Assembly (NCBI GenBank): GCA_029881805.1
Contig: JAOULW010000008.1
Location: 1 to 64,000, forward strand
DNA from: Candidatus Bathyarchaeota archaeon
GTDB lineage: Archaea; Thermoproteota; Bathyarchaeia; Bathyarchaeales; Bathycorpusculaceae
Reading direction: 5' to 3'
DNA: 64,000 bases
The position numbers were made by a program, and so were the translations under genes. This document shows, in pieces, positions 41,320 to 51,624 of the stretch. Each line of letters begins with the position of its first letter. The stretch's first letter is position 1. Under the pieces are notes generated by a model. It made no database searches and had not been told where the DNA came from. It was given only the letters and a program-made list of their open reading frames with translations.

Positions 41320-43395
41320 CGTCTGCAAGACTTCTTTTTCATATCTTGGTCGGGCTTGCATAACGTCTTCCACATAAGCTCGTAGTGGTTCGGCTATGCT
41401 CCACGCTTGAGATATGCATCCTCCGGGATTGTGCGGTTGGTCTCCATCAAAGATTTCGCTTATGGTTCCGAGTCCAGCCTTGAGAATCTGTTCATTGAAT
41501 AATGGCAGAAGAAAATTTTTCAGCGCATATTCCCGTCTATATTCCGCGTGGCCTTTGGTTTTCAGGAATGCTGTTGTAAAAGGACCTAGTAACCATGGCC
41601 ATGTTGTGCCGTTATGGTAGGCTTCATCTCTGCTTCTTCGGTTTCCAGCGTAAGCTCCAACGTATTTTGGATCGTTTTTCGCCAAGGTTCTCAAGCCATA
41701 TGGCGTCAGAAGCTCACGATGCACGGCGTCAACAACTTTTTCGCCTTTGACGGTGTCCAGCATGGTGAAATCCAAGGCAACTGCAATAATTTGATTAGGC
41801 CTCAAAGAACCATTCCGCTGATGTTCGTTTACAACATCAAACAAACAGTTGTTTTCCGAATTCCAGAATTTCTCAACAAAGCTTTCTTTGGTCCTTTCAG
41901 CTGCTGAAGCGTATTTTTCTGCTTCTTTTTTCTCATGAAATCTGTTTGCCAAGAGCTCCATGGTTCTTAATGTGTTGTACCATAAGGCTTGAATCTCAAC
42001 CGCTTTTCCAGCCCTGGGAGTTGCTGGTTGACCGTCCACTGTAGCGTCCATCCATGTCAGTTGAGGATCATGAGAAAGAAGTCCATCATTATCCACACGT
42101 ATGCCAAAACCAGTTCCTTTAACGTGATTTTCGACAATTACCTTAAGGTCTTCCCACAACTGTTCTTGAACAAATCTAAAATCGCTTGTGTATTTTAAGT
42201 ACTGTAACGACGCATTCACGTACCACAATGTCGCATCGACAGCGTTATAGGCCAAATGTTGAGCTTGATCTGGAATAAAGTTTGGAATTAAACCATCCTT
42301 GCAACGTTTTCTGAAAAATAGAAAAACTTTTCTTGCATCCTCAAATCTTCCAGTCAAGAGCATCAATCCAGGCAAAGAAATAAACGTGTCTCGTCCCCAC
42401 GCCTCAAACCAGTGATATCCAGCGATAATGGATCTTTGCTCATCATTCACTCCATTAACCATAAACATGTCTGCAGCCAAAATAGCCCAGTTTAACCAAT
42501 CATTTGTGGGAGTTCCTTTGTGCTCCTCGTAGAATCTCGTCAATAAATCCTCGCGGTATTTTATTTCTCTCTCTTGCAGGTCTTCTATGTCATAAATGGT
42601 GAAAGGTAGTTCAGCCAAGATTTTTCTTGCAACATCCTCATTTTCATCTGCAACCATGATGAATGCAAATTTTTCAGCTTCATTGGCGTTTAAGCTTGTT
42701 TCAAAATATCCAGGTCTGTAGCAATCGTCTAGACTACTTTCTCCACGCGCAGCCTCTTCTCGATAGTATATCTTCTCAATCCATTCTCCTATAGCATGAT
42801 AACGTCCATTTGTTGCTCTCATAACTAACACGGACTTTGGAAGACCAAATTGCATTTGCGCCTCTTTATTGTCTTGTTTCTGAGCAAATTCCCAAGGAAT
42901 TTTCCACCTGTTTGTTACGGAGTGAAAATGTCGTCCGTTGATAAGTGGGAAAACTCGGGTTTTGATGCTGAAGCTGCTTTTATTCGAAACATTGTAAAGA
43001 GCTATTACCGCGTTTTTCTCATGAGGCATTAAGATGGTTTTTTCCACTTTCACTTTGTCCACTGCATAAGAATATCTTGGAAAAGGAGAGACTGAAAACT
43101 CTTTGAGGAACATGTGTCCTTTTGGGAAAACTCCGTTTTGGAACTCGTTAGCGCCAAGCGGATAAGTATTGTTTCCAATGCTTATTTCCTCGTCCAATTT
43201 TGCGAGGGACACTCTGCGGTCTCCCGGCGGATGAAAAGCAGCAACAAGCAACCCGTGGTATTTTCTTGTGTTTATGCTCAAAACTGTCGAAGACGCGTAA
43301 CCGCCCAAGCCGTTTGTTATAATCCATTCTTTCTGGATTGCATTTTCGAAGCGAGAAAGCATGTCTTGGCTGAGGCTTATAGAGGGTAGCTTCAT
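41311..43395 (-). CDS. Glycogen debranching enzyme (amylo-alpha-1,6-glucosidase type)
   Basis: A 694-residue protein. The N-terminal beta domain (about 1-280) has the typical EWIITNGLGGYASSTVLSINTRKYHGLLVAA. The C-terminal (alpha/alpha)6 domain of GH133 type has SGYHWFEAWGRDTFISLPGL near 330, LSHDPQLTWMDATVDG near 440 and NGTTWPWLLGPF near 595. It removes alpha-1,6-linked glucose from glycogen or related glucans. It is the last gene of the tpiA-DUF89-GDE operon. Confidence 0.92.
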   Translation of the reverse strand: MKLPSISLSQDMLSRFENAIQKEWIITNGLGGYASSTVLSINTRKYHGLLVAAFHPPGDRRVSLAKLDEEISIGNNTYPLGANEFQNGVFPKGHMFLKEFSVSPFPRYSYAVDKVKVEKTILMPHEKNAVIALYNVSNKSSFSIKTRVFPLINGRHFHSVTNRWKIPWEFAQKQDNKEAQMQFGLPKSVLVMRATNGRYHAIGEWIEKIYYREEAARGESSLDDCYRPGYFETSLNANEAEKFAFIMVADENEDVARKILAELPFTIYDIEDLQEREIKYREDLLTRFYEEHKGTPTNDWLNWAILAADMFMVNGVNDEQRSIIAGYHWFEAWGRDTFISLPGLMLLTGRFEDARKVFLFFRKRCKDGLIPNFIPDQAQHLAYNAVDATLWYVNASLQYLKYTSDFRFVQEQLWEDLKVIVENHVKGTGFGIRVDNDGLLSHDPQLTWMDATVDGQPATPRAGKAVEIQALWYNTLRTMELLANRFHEKKEAEKYASAAERTKESFVEKFWNSENNCLFDVVNEHQRNGSLRPNQIIAVALDFTMLDTVKGEKVVDAVHRELLTPYGLRTLAKNDPKYVGAYAGNRRSRDEAYHNGTTWPWLLGPFTTAFLKTKGHAEYRREYALKNFLLPLFNEQILKAGLGTISEIFDGDQPHNPGGCISQAWSIAEPLRAYVEDVMQARPRYEKEVLQTLR

Positions 43396-44277
43396 CTACG
43401 GCATCAGCTTTGCAACGTTTTTTCCTCTTGCCACACCAAAGAAGTTTGCTACAGGATTGCATTTAGTCCTAAAGAGAAGAGCGTGCGGTTTTTTAAGCTT
43501 GTACTCTGTTAGGGTTTCAGCGTAACCCATGCCTTTCGCAAAAACCAAGTCCACAGAATTGTAAGCATCTAAGAATTCTGCGGAAAGTTCTTTAAAAGCT
43601 AATCCAACAGCATCTGTTCCAGTTGTTATTATTTTGTCAGCCATTTTGCTCATTCCAGAAACTTCCGAATCTTCCAAAGTAGCATCGTTAATTATGGGTT
43701 CGCCTTTGACTCCAGCAATTACATTTAAGCCCATGTTCTTTAACTGCTCAACGAGCAAGGTGTCGAAAACTATCTCTCCGGCATTGTCAGTCAAATAGAG
43801 AACGGTGCGTGCTTTTTTGGCCAGTTCATAAATCTTGCCGATGTCGTCTATGACCAAATCCTTTCCAGCTTCTCGGAATTCTTTTCTTAGGCTGCCAAAA
43901 GTAAATCTGTGACCAGGAATGTCAAATTCCATTATGTTGCCAACTATAGCGCATAGGCATGCTTTTTTGAATCTGTCCTGTTGCGTGTAGCCTTCTTCAA
44001 CAAGCTTTCTTGCGTATGGCAAAACTTTCAAGGCTTTCTCGTTGCTTGTCCTTTTGCTTCTTTTATACGGGTCGTCGTTCCCGGTGATTCTTTTTATTAA
44101 GCGGTCTCTTTTCGTGCCTAAATCCGCAGGAACAGCTGTTGGTCTAAACTCTTTGTGTAGCAAACGCAAAAGCTCGTTCATTACTCTGAAACGTAATGCA
44201 GGATTTGTTGTCGCCTCTGTGGCTTCTGCTGAGGCTCTACTGAGTATGCATGAGGCGCATTCTGCTTCGACTTTCAA
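43396..44277 (-). CDS. DUF89 family damage-control phosphatase
   Basis: A 293-residue protein. CASCILSRA near the N-terminus, YLTDNAGEIVFDTLLVEQL near 158 (the metal-binding DNxGE motif), GVKGEPIINDATLEDS near 190 and FAKGMGYAETL near 248 fit the archaeal DUF89/ARMT1-like fold. Relatives dephosphorylate harmful sugar phosphates (metabolite repair). It is directly between tpiA and the debranching gene with no spacer before the latter, so a role in sugar-phosphate clean-up is plausible. Confidence 0.85.
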   Translation of the reverse strand: MKVEAECASCILSRASAEATEATTNPALRFRVMNELLRLLHKEFRPTAVPADLGTKRDRLIKRITGNDDPYKRSKRTSNEKALKVLPYARKLVEEGYTQQDRFKKACLCAIVGNIMEFDIPGHRFTFGSLRKEFREAGKDLVIDDIGKIYELAKKARTVLYLTDNAGEIVFDTLLVEQLKNMGLNVIAGVKGEPIINDATLEDSEVSGMSKMADKIITTGTDAVGLAFKELSAEFLDAYNSVDLVFAKGMGYAETLTEYKLKKPHALLFRTKCNPVANFFGVARGKNVAKLMP

Positions 44278-44292
44278 GGATGCTCGACTCGC

Positions 44293-44994
<702 letters not shown>

Positions 44995-45057
44995 CTATCG
45001 TTAACACTGATTACTAATATCGTTTTAGAATAAAAATTGGTAATCTATTAATCAGTG

Positions 45058-45627
45058 CTATTTTTTACGTTTTGGCGAATTTCTTGCTGGTACAAAAACA
45101 GCCGCTGCGATTGTGGTTGTCCACAAGCCGCCTTTGTCTCCTGTTGCAGATTGCGTTATGTTGGTTGTTTTGATTATCAATCCACTGGTTTTGAACAATT
45201 GCTTTCTCTCGTCCCATGCGGTTTCTGGGTCAAACTGGATTCCCATGGTTGTTGCAAGCATTGTTGCAGCCAAATCTTCTGCATAATCCCCCGCCGCTTC
45301 GTATGTCTGTCCAGAGGAATGATGCTCAGAAAGATAGCCATAATTGTTCTTGCCCGATGGGATGGCTACACCTATTGATGCTGCAATGAGTCTGTGCGGC
45401 TCGTTTGTCGAGTTCCTAGCCAAAACAACGAAAGTTATTTCTCCAGGCTTTACGATTTCTAAGCCTCTTTCTCTGGGCATCAATTTGCAGCCAGGTGGTA
45501 TTATGCTCGAAACATTGACTATGTTACAATGCTCTATTCCAGCGTTTCTCAAGGCTAATTCAAAAGATTGCAGTTGCTCTTTGTGTTTGCCAACACCTTT
45601 GGTTAGAAAGAAATTTTTAGGAATCAT
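45058..45627 (-). CDS. pdaD: Pyruvoyl-dependent arginine decarboxylase
   Basis: A 189-residue protein. [15 protein letters not shown] near residues 33-47 contains the Ser-Ser at which the precursor cleaves itself to form the pyruvoyl group. [21 protein letters not shown] near 85 is the substrate region. It makes agmatine from arginine, needed in archaea for polyamines and for agmatidine in tRNA-Ile. Divergent from orc1/cdc6. Confidence 0.92.
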   Translation of the reverse strand: MIPKNFFLTKGVGKHKEQLQSFELALRNAGIEHCNIVNVSSIIPPGCKLMPRERGLEIVKPGEITFVVLARNSTNEPHRLIAASIGVAIPSGKNNYGYLSEHHSSGQTYEAAGDYAEDLAATMLATTMGIQFDPETAWDERKQLFKTSGLIIKTTNITQSATGDKGGLWTTTIAAAVFVPARNSPKRKK

Positions 45628-45632
45628 TTTGC

Positions 45633-45655
45633 AAGTAGATTCACAGAATCTGCTT
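45633..45655. promoter_or_regulatory. Near-perfect 10-base inverted repeat between pdaD and orc1/cdc6
   Basis: AAGTAGATTC and GAATCTGCTT around ACA, with one mismatch. It lies in the 128-base gap before orc1/cdc6, where archaeal origins and initiator binding sites are often found. No clear ORB element was recognised, so it may simply be an operator. Confidence 0.4.
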
Positions 45656-45755
45656 ATTAATCTTTTGTTTTTGGCAAACGCTATCTTGTCTGGGTTAGTT
45701 GCGTTAGAGAAAAGAATAACAAGTCTTACACATAATTACTTTGAGGTTTAGCCAA

Positions 45756-46940
45756 GTGCCGCTTCATCACAGAATATTCAGGGACGAGACAAAACTCGAC
45801 ATCAACTTTATCCCTTACAGGCTTCCACATAGAAGTAGAGAACTGAATCTACTAATGGAATTTTTCAGTTTTGCGCTACAGTTTCCTGGAAAAATGAGTC
45901 AAAGGATCATGATAACCGGCAATGTTGGCTCGGGCAAAACTGCCCTTTCCCAACGTTTCGGAGCAGACATAACTCGGGAAGCTAATAAGCGTGGGATAAA
46001 TCTGTGCTACATTCACGTTAATTGCCGCGAATATCGTGGAAGCCTCTTTCTCATCCTGCACCACGTAATTTCCGTTTTTCACCCAAACTTTCCGAAACGC
46101 GGCTACTCTGCTGAAGAGCTTCTGCGCATGCTCTTAAAGACGTTGGATGATAAAAGTGCTTTTGTGATCTTGACTTTAGACGAATTTGAAAGCCTAGTTG
46201 ATAGAGAAGGCTCAGAAGCTGTTTACAAACTCACGCGTTTGCAGGAAATAAGGCAGAGTAAGCCTCAAACGCTTTCACTCATATGCATTCTACGAAATTT
46301 GAAAGTGATTGAACAGCTAGACGCCAGCACGAGAAGCACTTTACAGTCCAACATAATCAATCTTGAAAATTATTCAAAACAGCAACTCATCGACATTCTC
46401 AATGACCGTGTTTCGCTTGCCTTCAAGCCTTCAACCGTGTCAGAAGATACCATCGGCCTGATTGCTGAACTCTCCTTTTCCGAAGGTGGAAACGCCCGTT
46501 TCGGCATCGAATTGCTCTGGCGGGCCGGAAAATACGCAGATGCTGAAGATCTGAACATTGTCGCGCCGGAGTGTGCTCGAAAAGCTGTTTCAAGCATTTA
46601 CCCCATCATGCGGAAAAGCGACTTATCCCTTCTAAGCGTTCACGAAAAGCTCTTCTTGCTTGCTTTAGCCAGATTCTTCGAGAAGAGTCAGAAGGTTTAT
46701 GTTTCTTTTACAGAAGCCGAACAAGCCTATGCTGTTGCATGTGAAGAATTTATTGTTCAGCCACACAGCCACACGCAACTCTGGAAATACCTTCAGAACC
46801 TTTCGAATTTGAATATAGTGAAGACCGAATCTTCCACTGGGGGCTCTCGAGGAAGGGTGACACTTATTTCTCTTCTCAGAATTTCAGCCCACGAACTAAA
46901 GAAGGAATTGAGTGCTCTCTTAGAAAAGGAGGAGGCTTGA
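45756..46940 (+). CDS. cdc6: Orc1/Cdc6 replication initiator
   Basis: About 394 residues from GTG 45756, chosen because GAGGT lies 9 bases upstream. Walker A GNVGSGKTAL is near 55, Walker B LTLDEFESL near 145, sensor-like RNLKVIEQLD near 190, and a C-terminal winged helix after about 290 (LSVHEKLFLLALARFF). It binds origin DNA and loads MCM. A small winged-helix gene follows at 7 bases. Confidence 0.9.
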   Translation: MPLHHRIFRDETKLDINFIPYRLPHRSRELNLLMEFFSFALQFPGKMSQRIMITGNVGSGKTALSQRFGADITREANKRGINLCYIHVNCREYRGSLFLILHHVISVFHPNFPKRGYSAEELLRMLLKTLDDKSAFVILTLDEFESLVDREGSEAVYKLTRLQEIRQSKPQTLSLICILRNLKVIEQLDASTRSTLQSNIINLENYSKQQLIDILNDRVSLAFKPSTVSEDTIGLIAELSFSEGGNARFGIELLWRAGKYADAEDLNIVAPECARKAVSSIYPIMRKSDLSLLSVHEKLFLLALARFFEKSQKVYVSFTEAEQAYAVACEEFIVQPHSHTQLWKYLQNLSNLNIVKTESSTGGSRGRVTLISLLRISAHELKKELSALLEKEEA

Positions 46941-46947
46941 AGGCAAC

Positions 46948-47220
46948 ATGGATTTTGAGGATGTTTTCTGCTCAAAACTCAGGATGAAAATACTTAAAAT
47001 TATATCAAATGTCGGTGAACTTAACGTTTCTGAGATTGCACGCAGAATAGGGGCAAACTATGGAACTACAAATAAGCATCTAGAAATTTTGGAAGGTGAA
47101 GGTATTCTTCTGCATAAAATGTTTGGGAGGATACGGTTGTATAGGCTTAATGAACGTTCACCTAAGACTAAGGCTATCCAAAACCTTATTGATGTGTGGG
47201 AGCACGCAAATAAGAAATAG
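46948..47220 (+). CDS. Winged-helix regulator, ArsR-like
   Basis: A 90-residue protein; GGAGG lies 14-18 bases upstream of the ATG. SKLRMKILKIISNVGELNVSEIARRIGANYGTTNKHLEILEGEGIL is a classical winged helix, and the wing is HKMFGRIRLYRLN. It lacks metal-binding Cys beyond one. Seven bases after orc1/cdc6, so it may be cotranscribed. Confidence 0.8.
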   Translation: MDFEDVFCSKLRMKILKIISNVGELNVSEIARRIGANYGTTNKHLEILEGEGILLHKMFGRIRLYRLNERSPKTKAIQNLIDVWEHANKK

Positions 47221-47244
47221 GATACAACAAATATTCTTTGCTGG

Positions 47245-47949
47245 ATGTGTGAAATTTTGATCGTGGACGAATTCAATAAGAATATTGGTGAGCTTGAAGA
47301 GATTTTACAGAAGATTGCTAGCGACATAGCTAGCGGGATGCTATTTGAAAAGCTTCCGCCTCCAGAGTTGCTGAAAAAAACTGAGAATTACATCAGCCGC
47401 CTCAGTGATTCAGTCACTCATAGTGAGGATCTTATGCTTATGCTTAAACCAGAGAAGGCTTACACCGTTAAGTCTATGTGCAAGAACTTGACTCAAACTT
47501 TGACGACTTTTAAGGAAATCTTGATTCAGAACACATCGGATCCACTTGCAAACTCTCGTTTGGCATTGGAGCAATTGAGAAAAGCTCTAGCAGACGGGTC
47601 AGACCTTCTTTTCTTGATGCGAGAAATAAGAGATAATCCTTCCCCACTCATGGCGGAAATACTTGCAGTTAAGAGAGCCTCAGAGGCAAAGGGTTCAGTT
47701 GTAAGCATACACGCCTCAGAGGATGTTCAGCCTTTAATCAAATATGTTCTAGGCCGCGTTGATGATTTAAGAGAAGCGCTAATGGGTTTGGAAAAGAAAG
47801 TCGGCGAAATGAAGCAAGTTATGCGAGAGCTTCAAGAGGAAAGTCTGAAAGTCCTTTCGAGCAAGACCTCTGGGCAGCCTTCAGAATCTGAAAACAAAAC
47901 AGAAAATAAGCAGCTTTCCATGTCGAACTTCAAAGGAGCAGAAAACTGA
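47245..47949 (+). CDS. Helical coiled-coil protein, unknown
   Basis: A 234-residue protein, almost all helical. Residues 10-120 are heptad-like (LEEILQKIASDIASG, LKKTENYISRLSDSV), a middle segment is PSPLMAEILAVKRASEAKG, and residues 165-200 are a further coiled coil (VDDLREALMGLEKKVGEMKQVMRELQEE). The tail is polar. It lies between the winged-helix gene and moaC. Function unknown. Confidence 0.6.
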   Translation: MCEILIVDEFNKNIGELEEILQKIASDIASGMLFEKLPPPELLKKTENYISRLSDSVTHSEDLMLMLKPEKAYTVKSMCKNLTQTLTTFKEILIQNTSDPLANSRLALEQLRKALADGSDLLFLMREIRDNPSPLMAEILAVKRASEAKGSVVSIHASEDVQPLIKYVLGRVDDLREALMGLEKKVGEMKQVMRELQEESLKVLSSKTSGQPSESENKTENKQLSMSNFKGAEN

Positions 47950-47961
47950 GGAGAATGCAAC

Positions 47962-48429
47962 ATGACAATGGTTGACATATCTGATAAACCAGAAGTTTTT
48001 CGTGAGGCAACCGCAACTGGGACTATTAGGCTGAAATCAAATACCATACGTTTGATCAATGAAGGAAAAGTTGAAAAAGGAGACCCACTTTACACAGCGA
48101 AGGTTGCAGGGATTCTGGCCGCCAAGGAAACAGGCGCTTTGATTCCTTTTTGTCATCCGCTACCATTGACTAAAGTGGATGTCAAGATAGCAATCTTGAA
48201 CAAGTCTACAGTCCAAGTTATTTCTAATGTAAAGACGAAAGCCCAGACTGGAGTTGAGATGGAAGCCCTTGTTGCAACGACCATCAGCCTTTTAACAATT
48301 TGGGACATGGTAAAGCAATATGAAAAAGATGCCACGGGGCAGTATCCAGCTACCTGCATTGAAAAAGTCCGTGTCGTGAAAAAGATTAAAGAAGGTTCGT
48401 CTGTTGAGCGAAAGCGCAAGAAAGCATAA
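47962..48429 (+). CDS. moaC: Cyclic pyranopterin monophosphate synthase MoaC
   Basis: A 155-residue protein. MVDISDKPEVFREATATG at the N-terminus, LIPFCHPLPLTKVDV near 55 and TKAQTGVEMEALVA near 92 are the family motifs. It converts the radical product of MoaA into cPMP, the first intermediate of the molybdenum/tungsten cofactor. The first of three moa genes. Confidence 0.95.
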   Translation: MTMVDISDKPEVFREATATGTIRLKSNTIRLINEGKVEKGDPLYTAKVAGILAAKETGALIPFCHPLPLTKVDVKIAILNKSTVQVISNVKTKAQTGVEMEALVATTISLLTIWDMVKQYEKDATGQYPATCIEKVRVVKKIKEGSSVERKRKKA

Positions 48430-48934
48430 GGCTGAAGCGCCCAGAAAACTGAATTTTGGAATTTTTATCTGCAGTACATCCCGGCATCAACAATTGAAAA
48501 AAAGCAAGCGAGTGAAAGATCTCTCAGGAGATTTGATTGAGTCTTTTCTGAAAAATGCAGGACATACAATAAGTTTTAGAAAGCTTATTCCAGACGACAA
48601 AGTTTCCATTGAAGAAGCTGTGCGCCAAGCATTGGCCTCTACCAAGTTGGATGCTGTTGTTTTCAGCGGTGGCACTGGTATAGCCCCGTCTGACATAACT
48701 ATTGAGACCGTTTTCCCTTTTCTGGAGAAGGTTTTGCCGGGGTTCGGTGAGATTTTTAGGCGTCTAAGTTTTGATGAAGTCGGCTCTGCGGCGGTTTTGT
48801 CTCGTGCGGTCGCAGGAGTGGCAAAAGGCAAGGCGTTTTTCTGTGTTCCAGGCTCGCCTGACGCGGTTAGGCTTTGCTTTGAAAAGCTTATATTACCGGA
48901 AGCCCCCCACATCGTTAAGCATGCACGGGAATAA
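48404..48934 (+). CDS. moaB: Molybdopterin biosynthesis protein MoaB/MogA family
   Basis: A 176-residue protein from TTG 48404, overlapping moaC by 26 bases. DAVVFSGGTGIAPSDITIETVFPFLEKVLPGFGEIFR near 85-120 is the molybdopterin-binding SGGTG signature. ARAVAGVAKGKAFFCVPGSPDAVR follows. It adenylylates molybdopterin before metal insertion. It ends 2 bases before moaA. Confidence 0.93.
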   Translation: MSESARKHKAEAPRKLNFGIFICSTSRHQQLKKSKRVKDLSGDLIESFLKNAGHTISFRKLIPDDKVSIEEAVRQALASTKLDAVVFSGGTGIAPSDITIETVFPFLEKVLPGFGEIFRRLSFDEVGSAAVLSRAVAGVAKGKAFFCVPGSPDAVRLCFEKLILPEAPHIVKHARE

Positions 48935-48936
48935 CG

Positions 48937-49860
48937 ATGACTCTAAAAGACAATCATGGACGTCCCCTACTTAATTTGCGTGTTGCAATTACACGACGCT
49001 GCAATTTACGTTGTCAATACTGCCATATGGAAGGCGAAGAAACAATTCCAGAAAATTCTATGGATGAAATGACAGTTGACGAAATCGTCCGCATTGTAAG
49101 AATCGCTGTTGAATTAGGCATTTCTAAGGTGAAATTAACAGGCGGAGAACCTCTCATGCGCAAGGATGTCTTAGAGATTGTCAAAGGTATAGCTGCATTA
49201 CCAGGCTTGAGAGACCTTTCCATGACAACTAACGGGACTATGCTTGCTTCATTAGCACAAGAATTGCATGCAAGTGGCCTAAAACGCGTAAACGTTAGTT
49301 TTCCAACTTTGGACAAAGAAGTCTATAACAAATTGACTGGTGGCAGATTAGAAGGTGTTTCTGAAGGCATCAGAGCCGCCGTCAATGTTGGTTTTTATCC
49401 CGTTAAGCTTAACATGATTGTTTTGAAGGGAGTAAACGATTATGCTGTTCCCGAAATTATCGATTTTGCCAGGGAAACTGGAACTATTCTGCAGCTAATT
49501 GAGCTTGAGCCAATAAACATAAGTGACGAGTATTATTCTGCGTACCATAAATCAATGGATGAATACGAAGACATGTTAAGGCAGAAGGCAGTGACTGTTG
49601 AAACTAGGCAGTATATGCAAAATCGTCTCATCTATCACTTGCCAGATGCGAAGGTTGAAGTTATACATCCCACAGAAAACATGGAATTTTGCATGAACTG
49701 CACACGCCTACGCTTGACAAGCGATGGAAAACTCAAGCCTTGCCTTATGAGAAATGATAATTTGGTAAACGTTATAAAAGCCGTCAGAAACGGGGCAGAC
49801 GACAGAGAATTGATAAAACTGTTTGAGCTGGCAAATCAAAGACGGCAACCGTATAACTAG
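48937..49860 (+). CDS. moaA: GTP 3',8-cyclase MoaA
   Basis: A 307-residue radical SAM protein. RRCNLRCQYCHMEGEE near residues 20-36 is the first cluster. The C-terminal ENMEFCMNCTRLRLTSDGKLKPCLM near 245-270 is the second cluster that binds the GTP substrate. Length and order are as in archaeal MoaA. With MoaC it makes cPMP for the W/Mo cofactor. The same operon as moaC and moaB. Confidence 0.95.
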   Translation: MTLKDNHGRPLLNLRVAITRRCNLRCQYCHMEGEETIPENSMDEMTVDEIVRIVRIAVELGISKVKLTGGEPLMRKDVLEIVKGIAALPGLRDLSMTTNGTMLASLAQELHASGLKRVNVSFPTLDKEVYNKLTGGRLEGVSEGIRAAVNVGFYPVKLNMIVLKGVNDYAVPEIIDFARETGTILQLIELEPINISDEYYSAYHKSMDEYEDMLRQKAVTVETRQYMQNRLIYHLPDAKVEVIHPTENMEFCMNCTRLRLTSDGKLKPCLMRNDNLVNVIKAVRNGADDRELIKLFELANQRRQPYN

Positions 49861-49957
49861 AGAAAAATTTATCTGCAAATTCTGTCAAGTTTTTTGGACG
49901 GAAAATTACCAGAATGAATGGATTGGCTTCGCGCTAGAAAACAAGAGTGGTTGAAAA

Positions 49958-50890
49958 ATGAGGATTTTGACTTATAGAGATTTAGAATCGAAGAGTGACC
50001 TTTTGCCGTTGTTGGACAACTCTTTTGGTTGGCCATTCAACCCAAGAACGTATGAGAAGCTTGTCAAGATTGATTCTAGACTTAGGAACAGTTCAGTTGG
50101 CTTCTGCGCATTGGAAGATGGACGCGCGGTTGGATTTGTTGGGGTGATGGATTTGGCTACCCGAACTCTGGAAAAGAACATTGAATATGTTGGGGGCATT
50201 TATGGCGTTGCCACCTTGCCGAACTACGCGAGGAGAGGAGTCTCCACAGCACTAATGAATAGAGCACATCAGCATTTCAAAGATAAGGGCTACGCTTTTT
50301 CGTTTCTGTGCACTAACCGCACGCTTGTAGCATATGCAATGTATCAGAAGCTGGGCTATACAGATTTGCTGGAAAGACCAAGTGCGTATAAAGTGTTAGA
50401 ACCCAAAAAAGCCAAATCCTCTGAGAAAAAGAAGACTCCGAAGGTTGATTTTGACAGACTTTTGAAGGTCTATGATGAATGTGTGAAAGACAAAACAGGT
50501 CTTGTTGTGCGGGATAAAGCCTATTTAACAATGCTTAAGAAGACAGTGGGGTTCAGCGACAAAGAGTGCATTATTGCTGAAAATGGATATACTATTTTCA
50601 AAAGCAATTTCGGCGGAGTTTGGAGTAAGGCAACATGGATCAGAGAACTTGTAGCATTAAACAGGAAGGAAATGAATGCGCTGTTGGATCTAGTGGAAGC
50701 ACAAGCAAGTGACTTGATTCTGGACAGAGTTGTTTTAGACCAAGATCTGCTTCAAACTTACAGGTCTCGCGATTACATGATTCAGAGCAGAAGCCATGTA
50801 GTGATTATGGTTAAACCCCTAACCGCCAATGCATCGTTCAAGCAAACTTACGGCGACAAATTCTACCTAACAGACCTAGACCTCTTCTAA
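49958..50890 (+). CDS. GNAT acetyltransferase with C-terminal extension
   Basis: A 310-residue protein. VGGIYGVATLPNYARRGVSTALMNRAHQHFKDKGYAF near 85-120 is the acetyl-CoA site (RRGVS in place of RGxGxG). The C-terminal half (about 165-310) has a second alpha/beta region with no obvious acetyl-CoA loop, as in two-domain Eis-like acetyltransferases. Substrate unknown. Confidence 0.8.
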   Translation: MRILTYRDLESKSDLLPLLDNSFGWPFNPRTYEKLVKIDSRLRNSSVGFCALEDGRAVGFVGVMDLATRTLEKNIEYVGGIYGVATLPNYARRGVSTALMNRAHQHFKDKGYAFSFLCTNRTLVAYAMYQKLGYTDLLERPSAYKVLEPKKAKSSEKKKTPKVDFDRLLKVYDECVKDKTGLVVRDKAYLTMLKKTVGFSDKECIIAENGYTIFKSNFGGVWSKATWIRELVALNRKEMNALLDLVEAQASDLILDRVVLDQDLLQTYRSRDYMIQSRSHVVIMVKPLTANASFKQTYGDKFYLTDLDLF

Positions 50891-50924
50891 TTAAGCGAAT
50901 CAGAAGTTCAATCTATATATAAGA

Positions 50925-50975
50925 GCGGCTAGACGCCATAGAGGCTAATAAAATAAAAGGGCGTGTCTAGTCTCC
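50925..50975. terminator. Imperfect hairpin after the acetyltransferase gene
   Basis: GGCTAGACGCC (about 50928-50938) can pair with GGGCGTGTCTAGTC (about 50959-50972) with a few bulges, around an A-rich loop of about 20 bases. It lies between convergent genes and could end transcripts or be a small RNA. The assignment is weak. Confidence 0.3.
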
Positions 50976-51005
50976 TAACAAAGAGCTAGAGAACGGCTCC
51001 TAGAT

Positions 51006-51503
51006 TTACAGTTCCACTATTTTGGCTTCGCGCTTAACCGTGTCAAGCAAGGCGATCGTTGATTTACCAGATAAATATCCGCAAACTTCACCTGGATTCA
51101 CAACTAACGTCTCGCCTTTCAGATAAACATCTGCCTTATGCGTATGCCCATGAACGACAACATCAAAACATTCTCCATTAATTAGAGACTTCAAAAGCTC
51201 CTCCTCACTTCCATGTAACAATGCGATTTTCGCATCCTCAACAACTAATTCAGCGAAGTCCCCACGTATCTCCAAATCATTGCATTCGCCGAACCGCTTC
51301 TTTAAGAACTCACGGTCACCGTCATTGTTGCCAAAAACGCCAACAAGTTCCGCTTTCAATTCTTTAAATCTTGGAATAACAAAGGGCGCAACGTAATCGC
51401 CAGCATGAAGCACAAGCGTAACCGGCTCTTCATTCAACTTTTTTACTGCTTTCTCCACCATCGGCAAACAGTCATGCGTATCTGCCATTAAGCCCACAAG
51501 CAT
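51006..51503 (-). CDS. YfcE/MJ0936-type metallophosphoesterase
   Basis: A 165-residue protein; AGGTGAGG precedes the ATG. MLVGLMADTHDC, LVLHAGDYV, GVFGNNDGDR and VVHGHTHKADV are the metal-binding motifs in order (DxH, GD, GNxD, GHTH). It hydrolyses phosphodiesters or phosphomonoesters with Mn or Ni. The cellular substrate is unknown. Confidence 0.92.
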   Translation of the reverse strand: MLVGLMADTHDCLPMVEKAVKKLNEEPVTLVLHAGDYVAPFVIPRFKELKAELVGVFGNNDGDREFLKKRFGECNDLEIRGDFAELVVEDAKIALLHGSEEELLKSLINGECFDVVVHGHTHKADVYLKGETLVVNPGEVCGYLSGKSTIALLDTVKREAKIVEL

Positions 51504-51624
51504 TTTTCCTCACCTTTTCTAACATTTCAATTTGTGGCAAATAAAGCCTTTCGGGAAGTTCTTCTCACATAGAGGTTTGTTCTAGAGAACAGTACTATTT
51601 TGGAGTGAATAATTCTGTTTTTTG

